From CAZXSK01 sp964642855 (GTDB lineage: Bacteria; Planctomycetota; Phycisphaerae; SM23-33), in the NCBI GenBank assembly GCA_964642855.1, contig CAZXSK010000094.1, forward strand, positions 1 through 9,391: 9,391 nucleotides of DNA, in the 5' to 3' direction. The notes below the pieces were generated by a model that did no database searches, was not told where the DNA came from, and worked only from the letters and a program-made list of their open reading frames with translations. Below, one piece after another: positions 1-8,332 of the stretch. Position numbers and translations under genes: made by a program. The first letter of the stretch is position 1. Each line of letters begins with the position of its first letter.

Positions 1-20
1 CTTGCCGCAGCTGTACCGCC

Positions 21-60
21 ACGGCCGGCCGTTGCCGACCCGTGCCGACCATTGCCGGCC
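21..60. repeat. Short tandem repeat of a 10-bp unit (NNTGCCGRCC)
   Basis: Four consecutive decamers (21-30, 31-40, 41-50, 51-60) each end in GCCGGCC or GCCGACC, so the period is exactly 10 bp with the last seven positions nearly fixed. The first and last copies also form an inverted repeat, GGCCGGC (23-29) with GCCGGCC (54-60). It lies about 60 bases downstream of the mannosidase stop. No gene is recognised in 1-118, and the window edge prevents seeing how far the repeat extends. Confidence 0.55.
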
Positions 61-118
61 CTGAACATATAGCGCCGAGCGAATACGTCGGCATCCGCTT
101 TCCAGGCAGGTGGTTACG

Positions 119-3100
119 TCATCCGCGGGACGACTGGCCACCCAATTGCAGACGTATGGTCTTCACCTTGAAGGCGCCGAAGGTCAACGGAATCTCCTGC
201 CCCTCGCACGGAAGATCGCTCAACGGATTCTCGAGCATGTCGCACTCGATGGCCTTGGCGACGTCCAGCGAGGTCCGCAGAGTGCAAGACGTTCCGGCTC
301 GCTTGGACTCGTACAGTCGGACGATCACGTCGCCGGAATCGTCCTCAGCCGGCTTGACGGTCTCGACGAGCACGTTGTCGGCGTCGACGGCGAACAGCGA
401 TCGCTCGCCGGCCTGGCCGCGACACATGGTCGGCGGAACGTTGACCTCGTACGCCTCGCGGACAACCGGGCTGGCCATCAGCGGGCCATCCCAGACCGTC
501 ACCGCATAGGTGAACTCCTGGGTTCCCTTGTCAGCGTCCATCGCCGGGGCCATGGGAGACTTCAGCAACGTAAGCTGCAGCGTGTTGCCCACGGCATTCA
601 GGCCATACTTGCAGTCGTTGAGGATCGCCGCACCGCGACCTTCCTCCAGCAGCGCCGACCATTTCTGGTTGCACACCTCGAAGCGTTCGGCGTCGAACGG
701 GCGCGACTTGTGGTTGGGCCTGCGGATGGCACCGAACTGCACCTCGCTGACGACCTCGTCGGTGTGGACGGCCAGCGGGAAGGCGACCTTCAGCAGCTTG
801 TGACTCTCGCGCCACTCGATGGTGGTCCTGAATTCCACCCGCCTGCCGCCGCGGACGAGACAGATCTCCTGCACCATGTCGGACTCGTGCAACGTCCGGC
901 GGACGCGGATCACGCCCATCAGCGGGCCCTGGGCCACGAGCTCGAGACTGGCCGGGGCGTCAAGGGTCACGGGCTGATCGGCGTACATGCTGTCGATGTC
1001 CCAGGCGTCGTACTTGGTCGGAACGTCCTTGAACATCCGCATGACATTGCCCGGCCCGGCTGCGAAATCGAACCCGCTGGCCTTGTCAACAAGGGCAACG
1101 ACCTGCCCGAGATCGTCGAGTTCCACGCGAAGATGCTCGTTCTCCAGCGAACGATCGGTGGCACGAACGCCGCCGACCGCATCGGCCGGGGCATCGGCGG
1201 GTGTGAGGGTGGTCCAGCCGCAGGAGGGAACGTCGGCCTGGGCGTACGTCTTGCCCTCCAGCTGCTGGGCGGGCAGTGGCTTGCCTTCGGAGGTCTGCAG
1301 GGCATTGATGCCTTCGGGAAGCTCCACCAGCGCCGAGCGGCTCCAGCTCAGCGAGTTCAGCACGACCACGCCCTCGGCGTCGGCGGCGAAACTGCGTGCA
1401 GCAGCCAGCGCCGTCCGCCCGGCCGATGCGATGGCCCGCTCGTAGCCGGCCTCGGCCTGCTCGTAGACGCGGGCGATGGACGAACCGGGCAGGATGTCGT
1501 GGAACTGGTTGAGCATCACCTCCCGCCACGCGTCGTCCAGGTCGCGCGGGCTGAATTCGAAATCACCCAATGCCCGGGCGGCGGTGGCCCACATCTCCGC
1601 CTCGCGGAGCGCGATCTCCGACTTGCGATTGCCCTTCTTCGTGCGGGCCTGCGACGTGTACACGCCGCGGTGCTCCTGGTAGTACAGCTCGCCAACGTAT
1701 CGGACGTCGGGCCAGCCTTCCTCCACCTGATCGCGGAAGTACTCCATCGGCCCGGCGAGGCGAACCCGCGGGCAGCCTTCGAGATCCTCCTGGCGGCGGA
1801 TGAACTCCAGATCGTTGCGGTCGGGCCCGCCACCGCCGTCGCTCTCGCCGAACGGGAAAGGCCGGCTGGTGAAGCCCTCCTTCTGCACACGCTGCCGCCA
1901 TCGCTGGATCGTCGCCGACGGCCAGGTCTTCGAGCCGTAGCTGTTGTGCAGGTGGACGAAGACCTCCGACCCGTCGACGCCCTCCCACGTGAACGTGTTG
2001 TGCGGGAAGACCTCCCCGCCGTGGTAGGTCCAGAAGATCTTCTGCGTGGAGAAGAACTTCACGCCGCAGCCACGCAGGATCTGCGGCAGCCCGCCGGAGT
2101 AGCCGAACACGTCCGGCAGCCAGAGCAGCTCGCTGTCGACGTCGAACTCCTCGCGAAAGAACCGCCGGCCATGGATGAACTGGCGAATCAACGCCTCGCC
2201 GCCGGAAATGTTGGTGTCCATCTCCACCCACGACGCGCCGTCGGCGATGATGCCGCCCTCGCCGGCCGCGGCCTTCACCCGCTCGTACAACTCCGGATAG
2301 CGATCGCGAAGCATCATGAACAGGTGAGGCTGAGGCTGGAGGAACACGTGGCCGGGATACTCATCGATCAGGTTGAGCTGATTGATCAGCGTGCGGGCGA
2401 TCTTCCGCTCCGACTCCTCCAGCGGCCAGAGCCATGCGATGTCCAGGTGCCCGTGCCCGAACCCGTAAAGCCGCGGCGCGGTCGTGCCGTTCGTTGCAGC
2501 CAGCAGATCCGCCAGCCGCGATCGGGCCTCGACGACGGTCCGCAGCATCTGCTCGCGGGGCAATTCGAAATCGACGATCAGCGTCATGTCCTTGAGGGCA
2601 CGTTCGATCTGGGCGGTGCGAAGATCATCAGGGTGATGGGCGTCGGCAATCTGGCGGAGCGTTTCGGCGTCGACCCACAGCTGATAGATTTCCTCCTGCC
2701 AGACGCCCACGGTCGAGCGACCTACCGTCTGCTGGGTGGCGGGTGGCTCGGGAACCGTCAGCCGGCCTGGCGGGGTGGGACCGGCGTGGGTATTCCTGGC
2801 CCCGTGGCCGGCGTAGACCTCGGCCAGAATCGTCAGCTTCTCCTCGCCGGTCGCCTCGCGCGTAACGCACCAGCCGTCCTGGCGAACGTCCCGCCCGCCG
2901 ACGACCTTGCCGTCGACAAACAACAGCGTGCCCTGGCCACCCACGTCGAGCATGAAGTGCACCCGCCGGCCGCGTGCCTCAGCCGGAACGGAAATCTCTC
3001 CCCGAAACCAGCCATACTCCCACTTGCCCCCCCACGGCGTGCCGACGGGCATGGGCGAGAACTCTCCCCCCATCGCCTGCTCGGCCGTAAGCTGCTCCGT

Positions 3101-3208
3101 TGTGACGAAACCTTCCAGTTCCACATCCGCAAGCGGCTGGTAGAAATGGCGGGTCAGTTCCTTCATCCAGCGATTGATTCGGTCATTCCACTCTTTGTCG
3201 ACGGGCAC
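119..3208 (-). CDS. GH38 alpha-mannosidase, cytosolic Ams1/MAN2C1 type
   Basis: 1029 residues, GTG start. The enzyme should hydrolyse alpha-linked mannose from oligosaccharides with retention of configuration, using a bound divalent metal. Residues about 1-240 are the N-terminal region typical of the yeast Ams1 / human MAN2C1 subgroup, with a beta-sandwich-like stretch that includes GTLLFVDGKVVGG. The catalytic GH38 domain follows. GHGHLDIAWLWP (251-262) supplies metal ligands His254 and Asp256. WLPDVFGYSGGLPQ (363-376) carries the nucleophile Asp366, and NQFHDILPGSS (567-577) carries the metal-binding His570. WVEMD (327-331) and GDGGGGP-like ESDGGGGP (455-462) are further subgroup motifs. 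About 610-1029 is the C-terminal beta-rich part. There is no signal peptide, so it is probably cytoplasmic and acts on imported or internal mannosides. It follows QueG after 140 bases with no clear terminator between, so co-transcription is possible. No sugar transporter or other glycosidase is in the window. The exact linkage preference cannot be told. Confidence 0.95.
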   Translation of the reverse strand: MPVDKEWNDRINRWMKELTRHFYQPLADVELEGFVTTEQLTAEQAMGGEFSPMPVGTPWGGKWEYGWFRGEISVPAEARGRRVHFMLDVGGQGTLLFVDGKVVGGRDVRQDGWCVTREATGEEKLTILAEVYAGHGARNTHAGPTPPGRLTVPEPPATQQTVGRSTVGVWQEEIYQLWVDAETLRQIADAHHPDDLRTAQIERALKDMTLIVDFELPREQMLRTVVEARSRLADLLAATNGTTAPRLYGFGHGHLDIAWLWPLEESERKIARTLINQLNLIDEYPGHVFLQPQPHLFMMLRDRYPELYERVKAAAGEGGIIADGASWVEMDTNISGGEALIRQFIHGRRFFREEFDVDSELLWLPDVFGYSGGLPQILRGCGVKFFSTQKIFWTYHGGEVFPHNTFTWEGVDGSEVFVHLHNSYGSKTWPSATIQRWRQRVQKEGFTSRPFPFGESDGGGGPDRNDLEFIRRQEDLEGCPRVRLAGPMEYFRDQVEEGWPDVRYVGELYYQEHRGVYTSQARTKKGNRKSEIALREAEMWATAARALGDFEFSPRDLDDAWREVMLNQFHDILPGSSIARVYEQAEAGYERAIASAGRTALAAARSFAADAEGVVVLNSLSWSRSALVELPEGINALQTSEGKPLPAQQLEGKTYAQADVPSCGWTTLTPADAPADAVGGVRATDRSLENEHLRVELDDLGQVVALVDKASGFDFAAGPGNVMRMFKDVPTKYDAWDIDSMYADQPVTLDAPASLELVAQGPLMGVIRVRRTLHESDMVQEICLVRGGRRVEFRTTIEWRESHKLLKVAFPLAVHTDEVVSEVQFGAIRRPNHKSRPFDAERFEVCNQKWSALLEEGRGAAILNDCKYGLNAVGNTLQLTLLKSPMAPAMDADKGTQEFTYAVTVWDGPLMASPVVREAYEVNVPPTMCRGQAGERSLFAVDADNVLVETVKPAEDDSGDVIVRLYESKRAGTSCTLRTSLDVAKAIECDMLENPLSDLPCEGQEIPLTFGAFKVKTIRLQLGGQSSRG

Positions 3209-3216
3209 GAAGATTA

Positions 3217-3220
3217 CCTC
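3217..3220 (-). promoter_or_regulatory. Shine-Dalgarno GAGG for the GTG start of the mannosidase
   Basis: GAGG on the minus strand lies eight bases before the GTG at 3208-3206. It supports that codon as the start. The next in-frame Met is residue 15. Confidence 0.6.
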
Positions 3221-3348
3221 ACTTCCAGGATTCCTCAGACGCCTCTGTCCACTTCCCGGCTGGCGTCAAGCCCGGTAGCAGACCCTATGCGGGTGGGCAA
3301 GTCAAGAGGGGTCGTTGCGAGAAGACCGGGAGGACAGCGGCCGGACGG

Positions 3349-4401
3349 TCACGCCGTCGCGGACGGGTCGGCGTCGCCCAGGCGGCGGATCGCCCACAGG
3401 CATGCCGAACGAGCCGGCTGGAGACGATCTCCAAGCCGCTCCAGCAGCGGGATCAGACTCGGGTCGCCGCTGCAACCGGCAGCCACCGCGGCCGCGGTCA
3501 TCAGCCGGTCGTACCCGGACTCGCGAACGCTCGAGCCCCGCGTGGCGCGATCCCACCGATCGCGCGACCAGCCAAGGAGTTCCGCCAGCGGCAGAGCGCC
3601 GAGGGGGGGCACGTGTTCGGTCAGCTCGCGATCCCCGGCCGGGGGAGATTCGTTGTGCGGGCAGGCTTCCTGGCAGAGGTCGCAGCCGAAGACCCACCCG
3701 CCGCTGTCCAGCCAGTAGGCCCCGAGAAACTCTTCGGCATCCTTGTTGAGGTAGCTGAGGCACTTTCCCGCGTCGACGAGGCCGTCCTCGCCGAGGGCGC
3801 CGGTCGGGCAGGCGCCGATGCACGCGCCGCACGATTCGCACTGTGTCTGAAGGGGCTCATCGGCAGCCAGCTGGAGATTGCAGACGATTTCGCCCAGCAG
3901 CACGTAGCTGCCCATCCCGGGCACGATCAGACAGCCGTTGCGTCCGATCCATCCAAGCCCGGCCCGGGCGGCAAGCGAGCGTTCCATCAGCGGAGCGGAG
4001 TCCACAAACGCCCGGCCGTCGAAATCCGGCTCGACGCCGCGAAGATGGTCCATCACCTGGTGGCAGCGTTGCTTGATCACGCGATGGTAGTCCCTGCCCC
4101 GGGCGTAGCGGGCGATGCGTGCGGGGTGTGCGGTCGAGCCAGGGGCGTCCGGCGGAGCGTATCCAACGGCCAGGCAGATCACGCTGCGGGCGGTAGGCAT
4201 GAGCTTCCGGGGGTCGACGCGAAGCTCCCGGGAACGGTCGAGATAGTCCATGCCGGCGTTGCCGCCACGCTTGAGCCACGTCATCAGCCTTCGGGCATGC
4301 GAGTCGGCAATCCGGTCTGCTGAGGTGATCGCGACGGAGTCGAAGCCTGCCTCCCGGGCAAAGCGTTTGACCAGCTCGGAACGTTCCTCGGGTGTATGCA
4401 T
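3349..4401 (-). CDS. queG: Epoxyqueuosine reductase QueG
   Basis: 350 residues, close to the usual family length. QueG is a cobalamin-dependent iron-sulfur enzyme that reduces epoxyqueuosine to queuosine at position 34 of GUN-anticodon tRNAs, in the cytoplasm. The sequence shows the family features in order. The N-terminal domain includes GFDSVAIT (19-26) and the GMDYL segment (50-54). AFVDSAPLMER follows with Asp134 at the place of the proposed proton donor, then RAGLGWIGRNG (146-156). Two 4Fe-4S sets follow: C188, C191, C194, C198 in CESCGACIGACP, and C240, C243, C247 in CDLCQEACP, with C214 between them. A C-terminal helical HEAT-like stretch covers about 295-345. All cluster cysteines are present, so it should be active. 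It starts 28 bases after the NPCBM gene and may be co-transcribed with it. The only upstream ribosome-site candidate is a loose G-rich stretch. No other queuosine genes are in the window. Confidence 0.96.
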   Translation of the reverse strand: MHTPEERSELVKRFAREAGFDSVAITSADRIADSHARRLMTWLKRGGNAGMDYLDRSRELRVDPRKLMPTARSVICLAVGYAPPDAPGSTAHPARIARYARGRDYHRVIKQRCHQVMDHLRGVEPDFDGRAFVDSAPLMERSLAARAGLGWIGRNGCLIVPGMGSYVLLGEIVCNLQLAADEPLQTQCESCGACIGACPTGALGEDGLVDAGKCLSYLNKDAEEFLGAYWLDSGGWVFGCDLCQEACPHNESPPAGDRELTEHVPPLGALPLAELLGWSRDRWDRATRGSSVRESGYDRLMTAAAVAAGCSGDPSLIPLLERLGDRLQPARSACLWAIRRLGDADPSATA

Positions 4402-4429
4402 GGGTGGTCCGCCGCCCCCGACGGACGTG

Positions 4430-5637
4430 CTACTTCAATAGTCTGGCCACGGCGAGATCGACGTGGTCGGATACCCCGAGCTTGTCCTGGCCGAACTCCA
4501 CGCGAACGGTCAGCTTCTTGACGCCCTCGAGGTTCACACGCACCGCCTTGGGGTCGTCCTTGCCGGTCAGCCGGTGGGTGGCCAGCTCCTTGCCGTCGCC
4601 GACAATCACCAGGTTCGCATCCCCGTTGGGGCGAACGCGGTCGTCGATGCCTGCGATGGCTACGAACTGCTTGTACTCGCCGCCGATGTCCCACGTCAGC
4701 TCCGCGTAGCTGTGCAGCCCCAATCCGCGACGGAACGTACGGCCGTCGAGTTGCAGCGGTTTGCCGCTGACGGCCTGGTCGATCTTGTGGGGGAACTTCG
4801 TCTCGAAGAAGCCATACTCCTTGACCTCCTCCGGCTTGAGTTCCGAGAGATTTACCACGCGATCCGACTGCATGCGGATTTCGGCGACCCGGTCGATCTT
4901 GATTTTGCGGTCCTCCGCGAGGCGGCCGAACGTCGCGGTCACCTCGTTGGCGTCGGCCTGGAGGGTAGAGAAGTGCACCTCGGAGCCGTCGGTACCGACC
5001 AGCAGCCCGGCGATCTTCGGCGCGTCCCGCTTGACCTTGGCGATGAACAGGGCCCGCACCTTGTCGCGGTCGATCGTGCGGTCCTTGCCCTGAAAGCGGA
5101 AACCGACCTTCTCCCCGGTGATCGAAAGCAATACGCCCTCGACGCTGATCCACTTGTCGCCGCTCTGGTTGACGACCATCACGTCGAGCGCCGAGCCCGT
5201 GGCTTCCATGTCCCTGCACCGCTGCATGATCCGCTCGGGGCTGGTGTTGGCTTCCGAAAGGAGCACCGCGCGGATCTCCGAGATCGGCGCCTTCAGCGAC
5301 CCCAGCAACTCGGTCTTCAGCGTAATCTTCCCGTCTTCCATGGAGAGGTCTTCGGCGGCAATCCTGCCCTCGTCGGCGGTGAGCACGACGATGGAGCCGG
5401 CCTGGCCCATGAGGTCCTCGGATTTGTCGAGCAGGATTTCCGAGACGTTCTGGCGTGGGATGGTCCGGAGCTCCTGGGTTGTCTTGACCGAGACCGATTC
5501 GGCGGTAATCGCCCGGATGCTGCCCGCAACCTGCGTGGCGTCGAACGTTTCCACGACCCCATCGGCAGAGAGGCTCCCCGCGGCCAGACAGACCGCCAGA
5601 AGCCCCAGTGCCGTCACTCGTTTCATCGAGCTCGTCA

Positions 5638-5641
<4 letters not shown>
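4430..5641 (-). CDS. Exported NPCBM/NEW2-domain protein with N-terminal small beta repeats
   Basis: 403 residues. The first ATG (5641) overlaps the stop of the upstream gene as ATGA, and a second ATG follows at once. MKR at residue 6 is a third possible start that gives a textbook signal peptide: KR, hydrophobic ALGLLAVCLAA, cleavage near SLSA before Asp27. Residues 29-257 contain about four degenerate repeats of 40-50 residues (roughly 29-71, 83-128, 152-201 and 209-257). Each has short alternating strands and ends in a pattern like I....V..I.., as in small SH3/Sm-like barrels. Residues 258-403 match the NPCBM/NEW2 family (novel putative carbohydrate-binding module): GLGLHSYAEL at 306-315, a beta-rich core with GIDDRVRPNG (331-340), and the final DHVDLAVARL (392-401). 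NPCBM domains are usually attached to secreted glycosidases; here there is no catalytic domain. A role in binding glycans or partner proteins outside the cytoplasm is inferred. Confidence 0.9.
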
Positions 5642-6936
<1,295 letters not shown>

Positions 6937-6992
6937 GGTTTCGGTCTCCCAGACTTCGTTCGACGCGAGAGCCTTGGGTCAGAAAGCCCCGC

Positions 6993-7007
6993 GATTCCGC
7001 TGGAATC
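6993..7007 (-). other. Small intergenic hairpin between the two paralogs
   Basis: GATTCC and GGAATC form a perfect 6-bp stem with a 3-base loop, six bases after the stop of the first paralog, inside the 77-base gap. No T-tract follows, so it is unlikely to stop transcription. It may be a processing or stability element, or chance. Confidence 0.3.
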
Positions 7008-7013
7008 TACTGG

Positions 7014-8138
7014 TCACTCCCCGGAGTGGATCCGCTTGACGTATTCTTCCAGCAGCCTCTTGTCGTGAGGCCCGCCCAGTTCGTCGCGGATCTTCAGGAA
7101 ACGCTCACGCTGCTCGTCGGTGAGCATCTCCCAGTCTGTCTCGCGGGTTGTGTTCTTGGACGCATCCGTCTCGGGAAGGTTCGCGGAATCTCGGGTTTCC
7201 CCGGCATCTTCTCCTCGGTCGGTGGCCAAGGGGGTCAGAGAACGGTCTTCCAGGCTTTCGATGATGCTGCTGAGCAGCTCGGTGAGTTGGCATGAGCCTT
7301 CGCCGGTGGGATCCTCGCCTTCCAAGGCGGGATCGTCCAGCGTATGGTCTTCGAGAATGTCGGCCAGTTCCTGCTCGTCGAGTTCTTCCGGCCCGAGGAG
7401 TTCCTCAAGGCGGGCGATGTCCTGCTCGACCTCCTCGGTTCGCTGGGGGGTCATCGACAGGCCGTAGTTCCGCAACGCGTAGCGGTAGATCGCAAGGGCG
7501 TAAAACGGGCGGTCGAGGCGTTCGTAAATGTCGGCCGTCTGCAGGGCCGACTCCATCGCGAAGCTCAGGCGGTCGGGCATTCGCAGCAGCAGCCGGCTGT
7601 AGGCTTCGACGGCCGAGGCATGGTCGCCGTAGCCCGAGAGGCACCGGGCGTGGAGGTAGAGCTTGGTGGCAGCGAGGTAGCCTCCCCCGCGCGGGTCCAG
7701 GGCGGGCAGGATTTCCTGCTCAGCCAGGCGGAACTCGCCCTCGTCGATCAGTTCGTTGGCCCGCCGGAGCGGTTCTTCCAGCAGGCCGAATGCACGGCAG
7801 ATCCGATCGAGGTTGTCTTCGCAGGTTCCCTCCGGCTCGGCTTCGAGGATTTCCACTGCCCGGTCCACGTCGTGCTGGTCGTAGATCAGGCTGCCGCGCA
7901 TCTCGGCGACGATCTGCCTTCGCTCGAGTTCCATGCGTGCGGCAACGGCCCGGCGGAACAGCTCGGCGCGTCGGGCGGGGGTCAGGGCGTCGAGAACGTC
8001 GGTGGGGGCGTCGGTCCGGCTGGCGACCCGGATGAGGTCCTGCTGTGCGTCACGGGTGTCTGCAGCGGCGGCAACGGAGCCCGTCACGCCGATCATCAGC
8101 ACCAGTATAGGCTGCAGCCATCGTTCCCGGATTCCCAC
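7014..8138 (-). CDS. Exported TPR-like protein with acidic linker (paralog of the downstream poly-Q gene)
   Basis: 374 residues, starting at GTG with a good Shine-Dalgarno. Residues 1-26 look like a signal peptide: RERW, then a hydrophobic ILVLMIGV stretch and an Ala-rich cleavage region before ADTRD, so the protein is probably exported. Residues 59-130 form a charged helical block. Residues 154-229 form two TPR-like helix pairs containing MPDRLSF (187-193). Residues 246-330 are an acidic, probably disordered linker rich in Glu and Asp, and 336-374 is a C-terminal motif with DW..L, a Tyr and a final I.SGE. The next gene has the same three conserved blocks in the same order, so the two arose by duplication. 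It is the first gene after the promoter at 8221-8249. No catalytic motif is seen, and a scaffold or adaptor role in the envelope is inference. Cys106, Cys114, Cys166 and Cys283 have no counterpart at the aligned positions of the paralog. Confidence 0.88.
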   Translation of the reverse strand: MGIRERWLQPILVLMIGVTGSVAAAADTRDAQQDLIRVASRTDAPTDVLDALTPARRAELFRRAVAARMELERRQIVAEMRGSLIYDQHDVDRAVEILEAEPEGTCEDNLDRICRAFGLLEEPLRRANELIDEGEFRLAEQEILPALDPRGGGYLAATKLYLHARCLSGYGDHASAVEAYSRLLLRMPDRLSFAMESALQTADIYERLDRPFYALAIYRYALRNYGLSMTPQRTEEVEQDIARLEELLGPEELDEQELADILEDHTLDDPALEGEDPTGEGSCQLTELLSSIIESLEDRSLTPLATDRGEDAGETRDSANLPETDASKNTTRETDWEMLTDEQRERFLKIRDELGGPHDKRLLEEYVKRIHSGE

Positions 8139-8144
8139 GCCTTG

Positions 8145-8150
8145 TCCTTT
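8145..8150 (-). promoter_or_regulatory. Shine-Dalgarno AAAGGA for the GTG start at 8138
   Basis: AAAGGA on the minus strand lies six bases before the GTG codon at 8138-8136. It supports this non-ATG start, which is also the one that gives a complete signal peptide. Confidence 0.7.
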
Positions 8151-8174
8151 CCGAGTGCGAACCGATTGCTTCCG

Positions 8175-8210
8175 GAAGCTCCGCCCCCTTATCTATCGCC
8201 ACGGAGCTTC
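8175..8210 (-). promoter_or_regulatory. 5'-leader stem-loop at the predicted transcript start
   Basis: A perfect 9-bp inverted repeat, GAAGCTCCG (8175-8183) and CGGAGCTTC (8202-8210), encloses an 18-base loop. On the mRNA strand the loop is rich in purines and contains GATAAGGGGG. If transcription starts near 8215-8213, the stem begins within about six bases of the 5' end. The Shine-Dalgarno region (8150-8145) lies outside the stem. By analogy with known 5'-terminal stem-loops it could protect the mRNA from decay. I recognise no riboswitch class. Confidence 0.5.
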
Positions 8211-8220
8211 GATGCGCACA

Positions 8221-8249
8221 ATTATAAAGGCAGGCCGGGCGGATGTGAA
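8221..8249 (-). promoter_or_regulatory. Near-consensus sigma-70-type promoter for the TPR/NPCBM operon
   Basis: On the minus strand, TTCACA (8249-8244, five of six bases matching TTGACA) is followed after exactly 17 bases by TATAAT (8226-8221, a perfect match). The predicted start of transcription is near 8215-8213, giving a leader of about 75 bases before the GTG at 8138. A full TATAAT with ideal spacing is unlikely by chance in such GC-rich DNA. It lies between a terminator-like hairpin and the next gene, where a promoter is expected. Which planctomycetal sigma factor would use it is not known from the sequence. Confidence 0.75.
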
Positions 8250-8259
8250 TGATCTTGCC

Positions 8260-8269
8260 AAAACGTTTT
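8260..8269. other. 10-bp perfect palindrome AAAACGTTTT
   Basis: AAAACGTTTT is its own reverse complement. It directly abuts the terminator-like stem and lies 10 bp upstream of the -35 box of the promoter at 8221-8249. It could supply the T-tract of the terminator, act as an AT-rich upstream element, or be a regulator site. Nothing in the sequence decides between these. Confidence 0.4.
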
Positions 8270-8307
8270 CGGGCAGGATGATACCCGGTAAGGGACCATC
8301 CTGCCCG
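8270..8307 (-). terminator. Terminator-like hairpin after the partial helical gene
   Basis: A perfect 11-bp inverted repeat, CGGGCAGGATG at 8270-8280 and CATCCTGCCCG at 8297-8307, encloses a 16-base loop. The loop can form a further small CCC/GGG stem. It begins 25 bases after the stop codon at 8333. On the transcribed strand it is followed by GAAAACGTTTTGG, so the T-tract is short (four T) and displaced from the stem. The strong GC-rich stem and its position fit an intrinsic terminator, but the weak T-tract leaves room for an mRNA 3'-end stabiliser. Confidence 0.7.
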
Positions 8308-8332
8308 ATGTTCATCGCGTTCTGCAGCCCGC

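Noticed and set aside
1..118. Terminator or start of another gene after the mannosidase
   Set aside because: The GGCCGGC/GCCGGCC inverted repeat has a 24-base loop and no T-tract, and no start with a ribosome site is evident in this short edge segment.
3277..3305. Possible promoter before the mannosidase, with TTGACT on the minus strand at 3305-3300
   Set aside because: At 16-18 bp spacing no sequence matches TATAAT in more than about three positions. A second CTTGAC 36 bases downstream likewise has no -10 box. It is too weak to call.
110..3718. A 1202-codon open frame on the plus strand antisense to the mannosidase and the end of queG
   Set aside because: Its translation is rich in Arg, Ala, Gly, Leu and Val, shows no family motif and crosses two unrelated genes. 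The opposite strand encodes GH38 and QueG with all catalytic residues. GC-rich third positions explain the lack of stops.
7344..8252. A 302-codon plus-strand open frame opposite the first TPR paralog and its promoter
   Set aside because: It has no recognisable domain and runs through the promoter region; the minus-strand frame has a signal peptide and a paralog.
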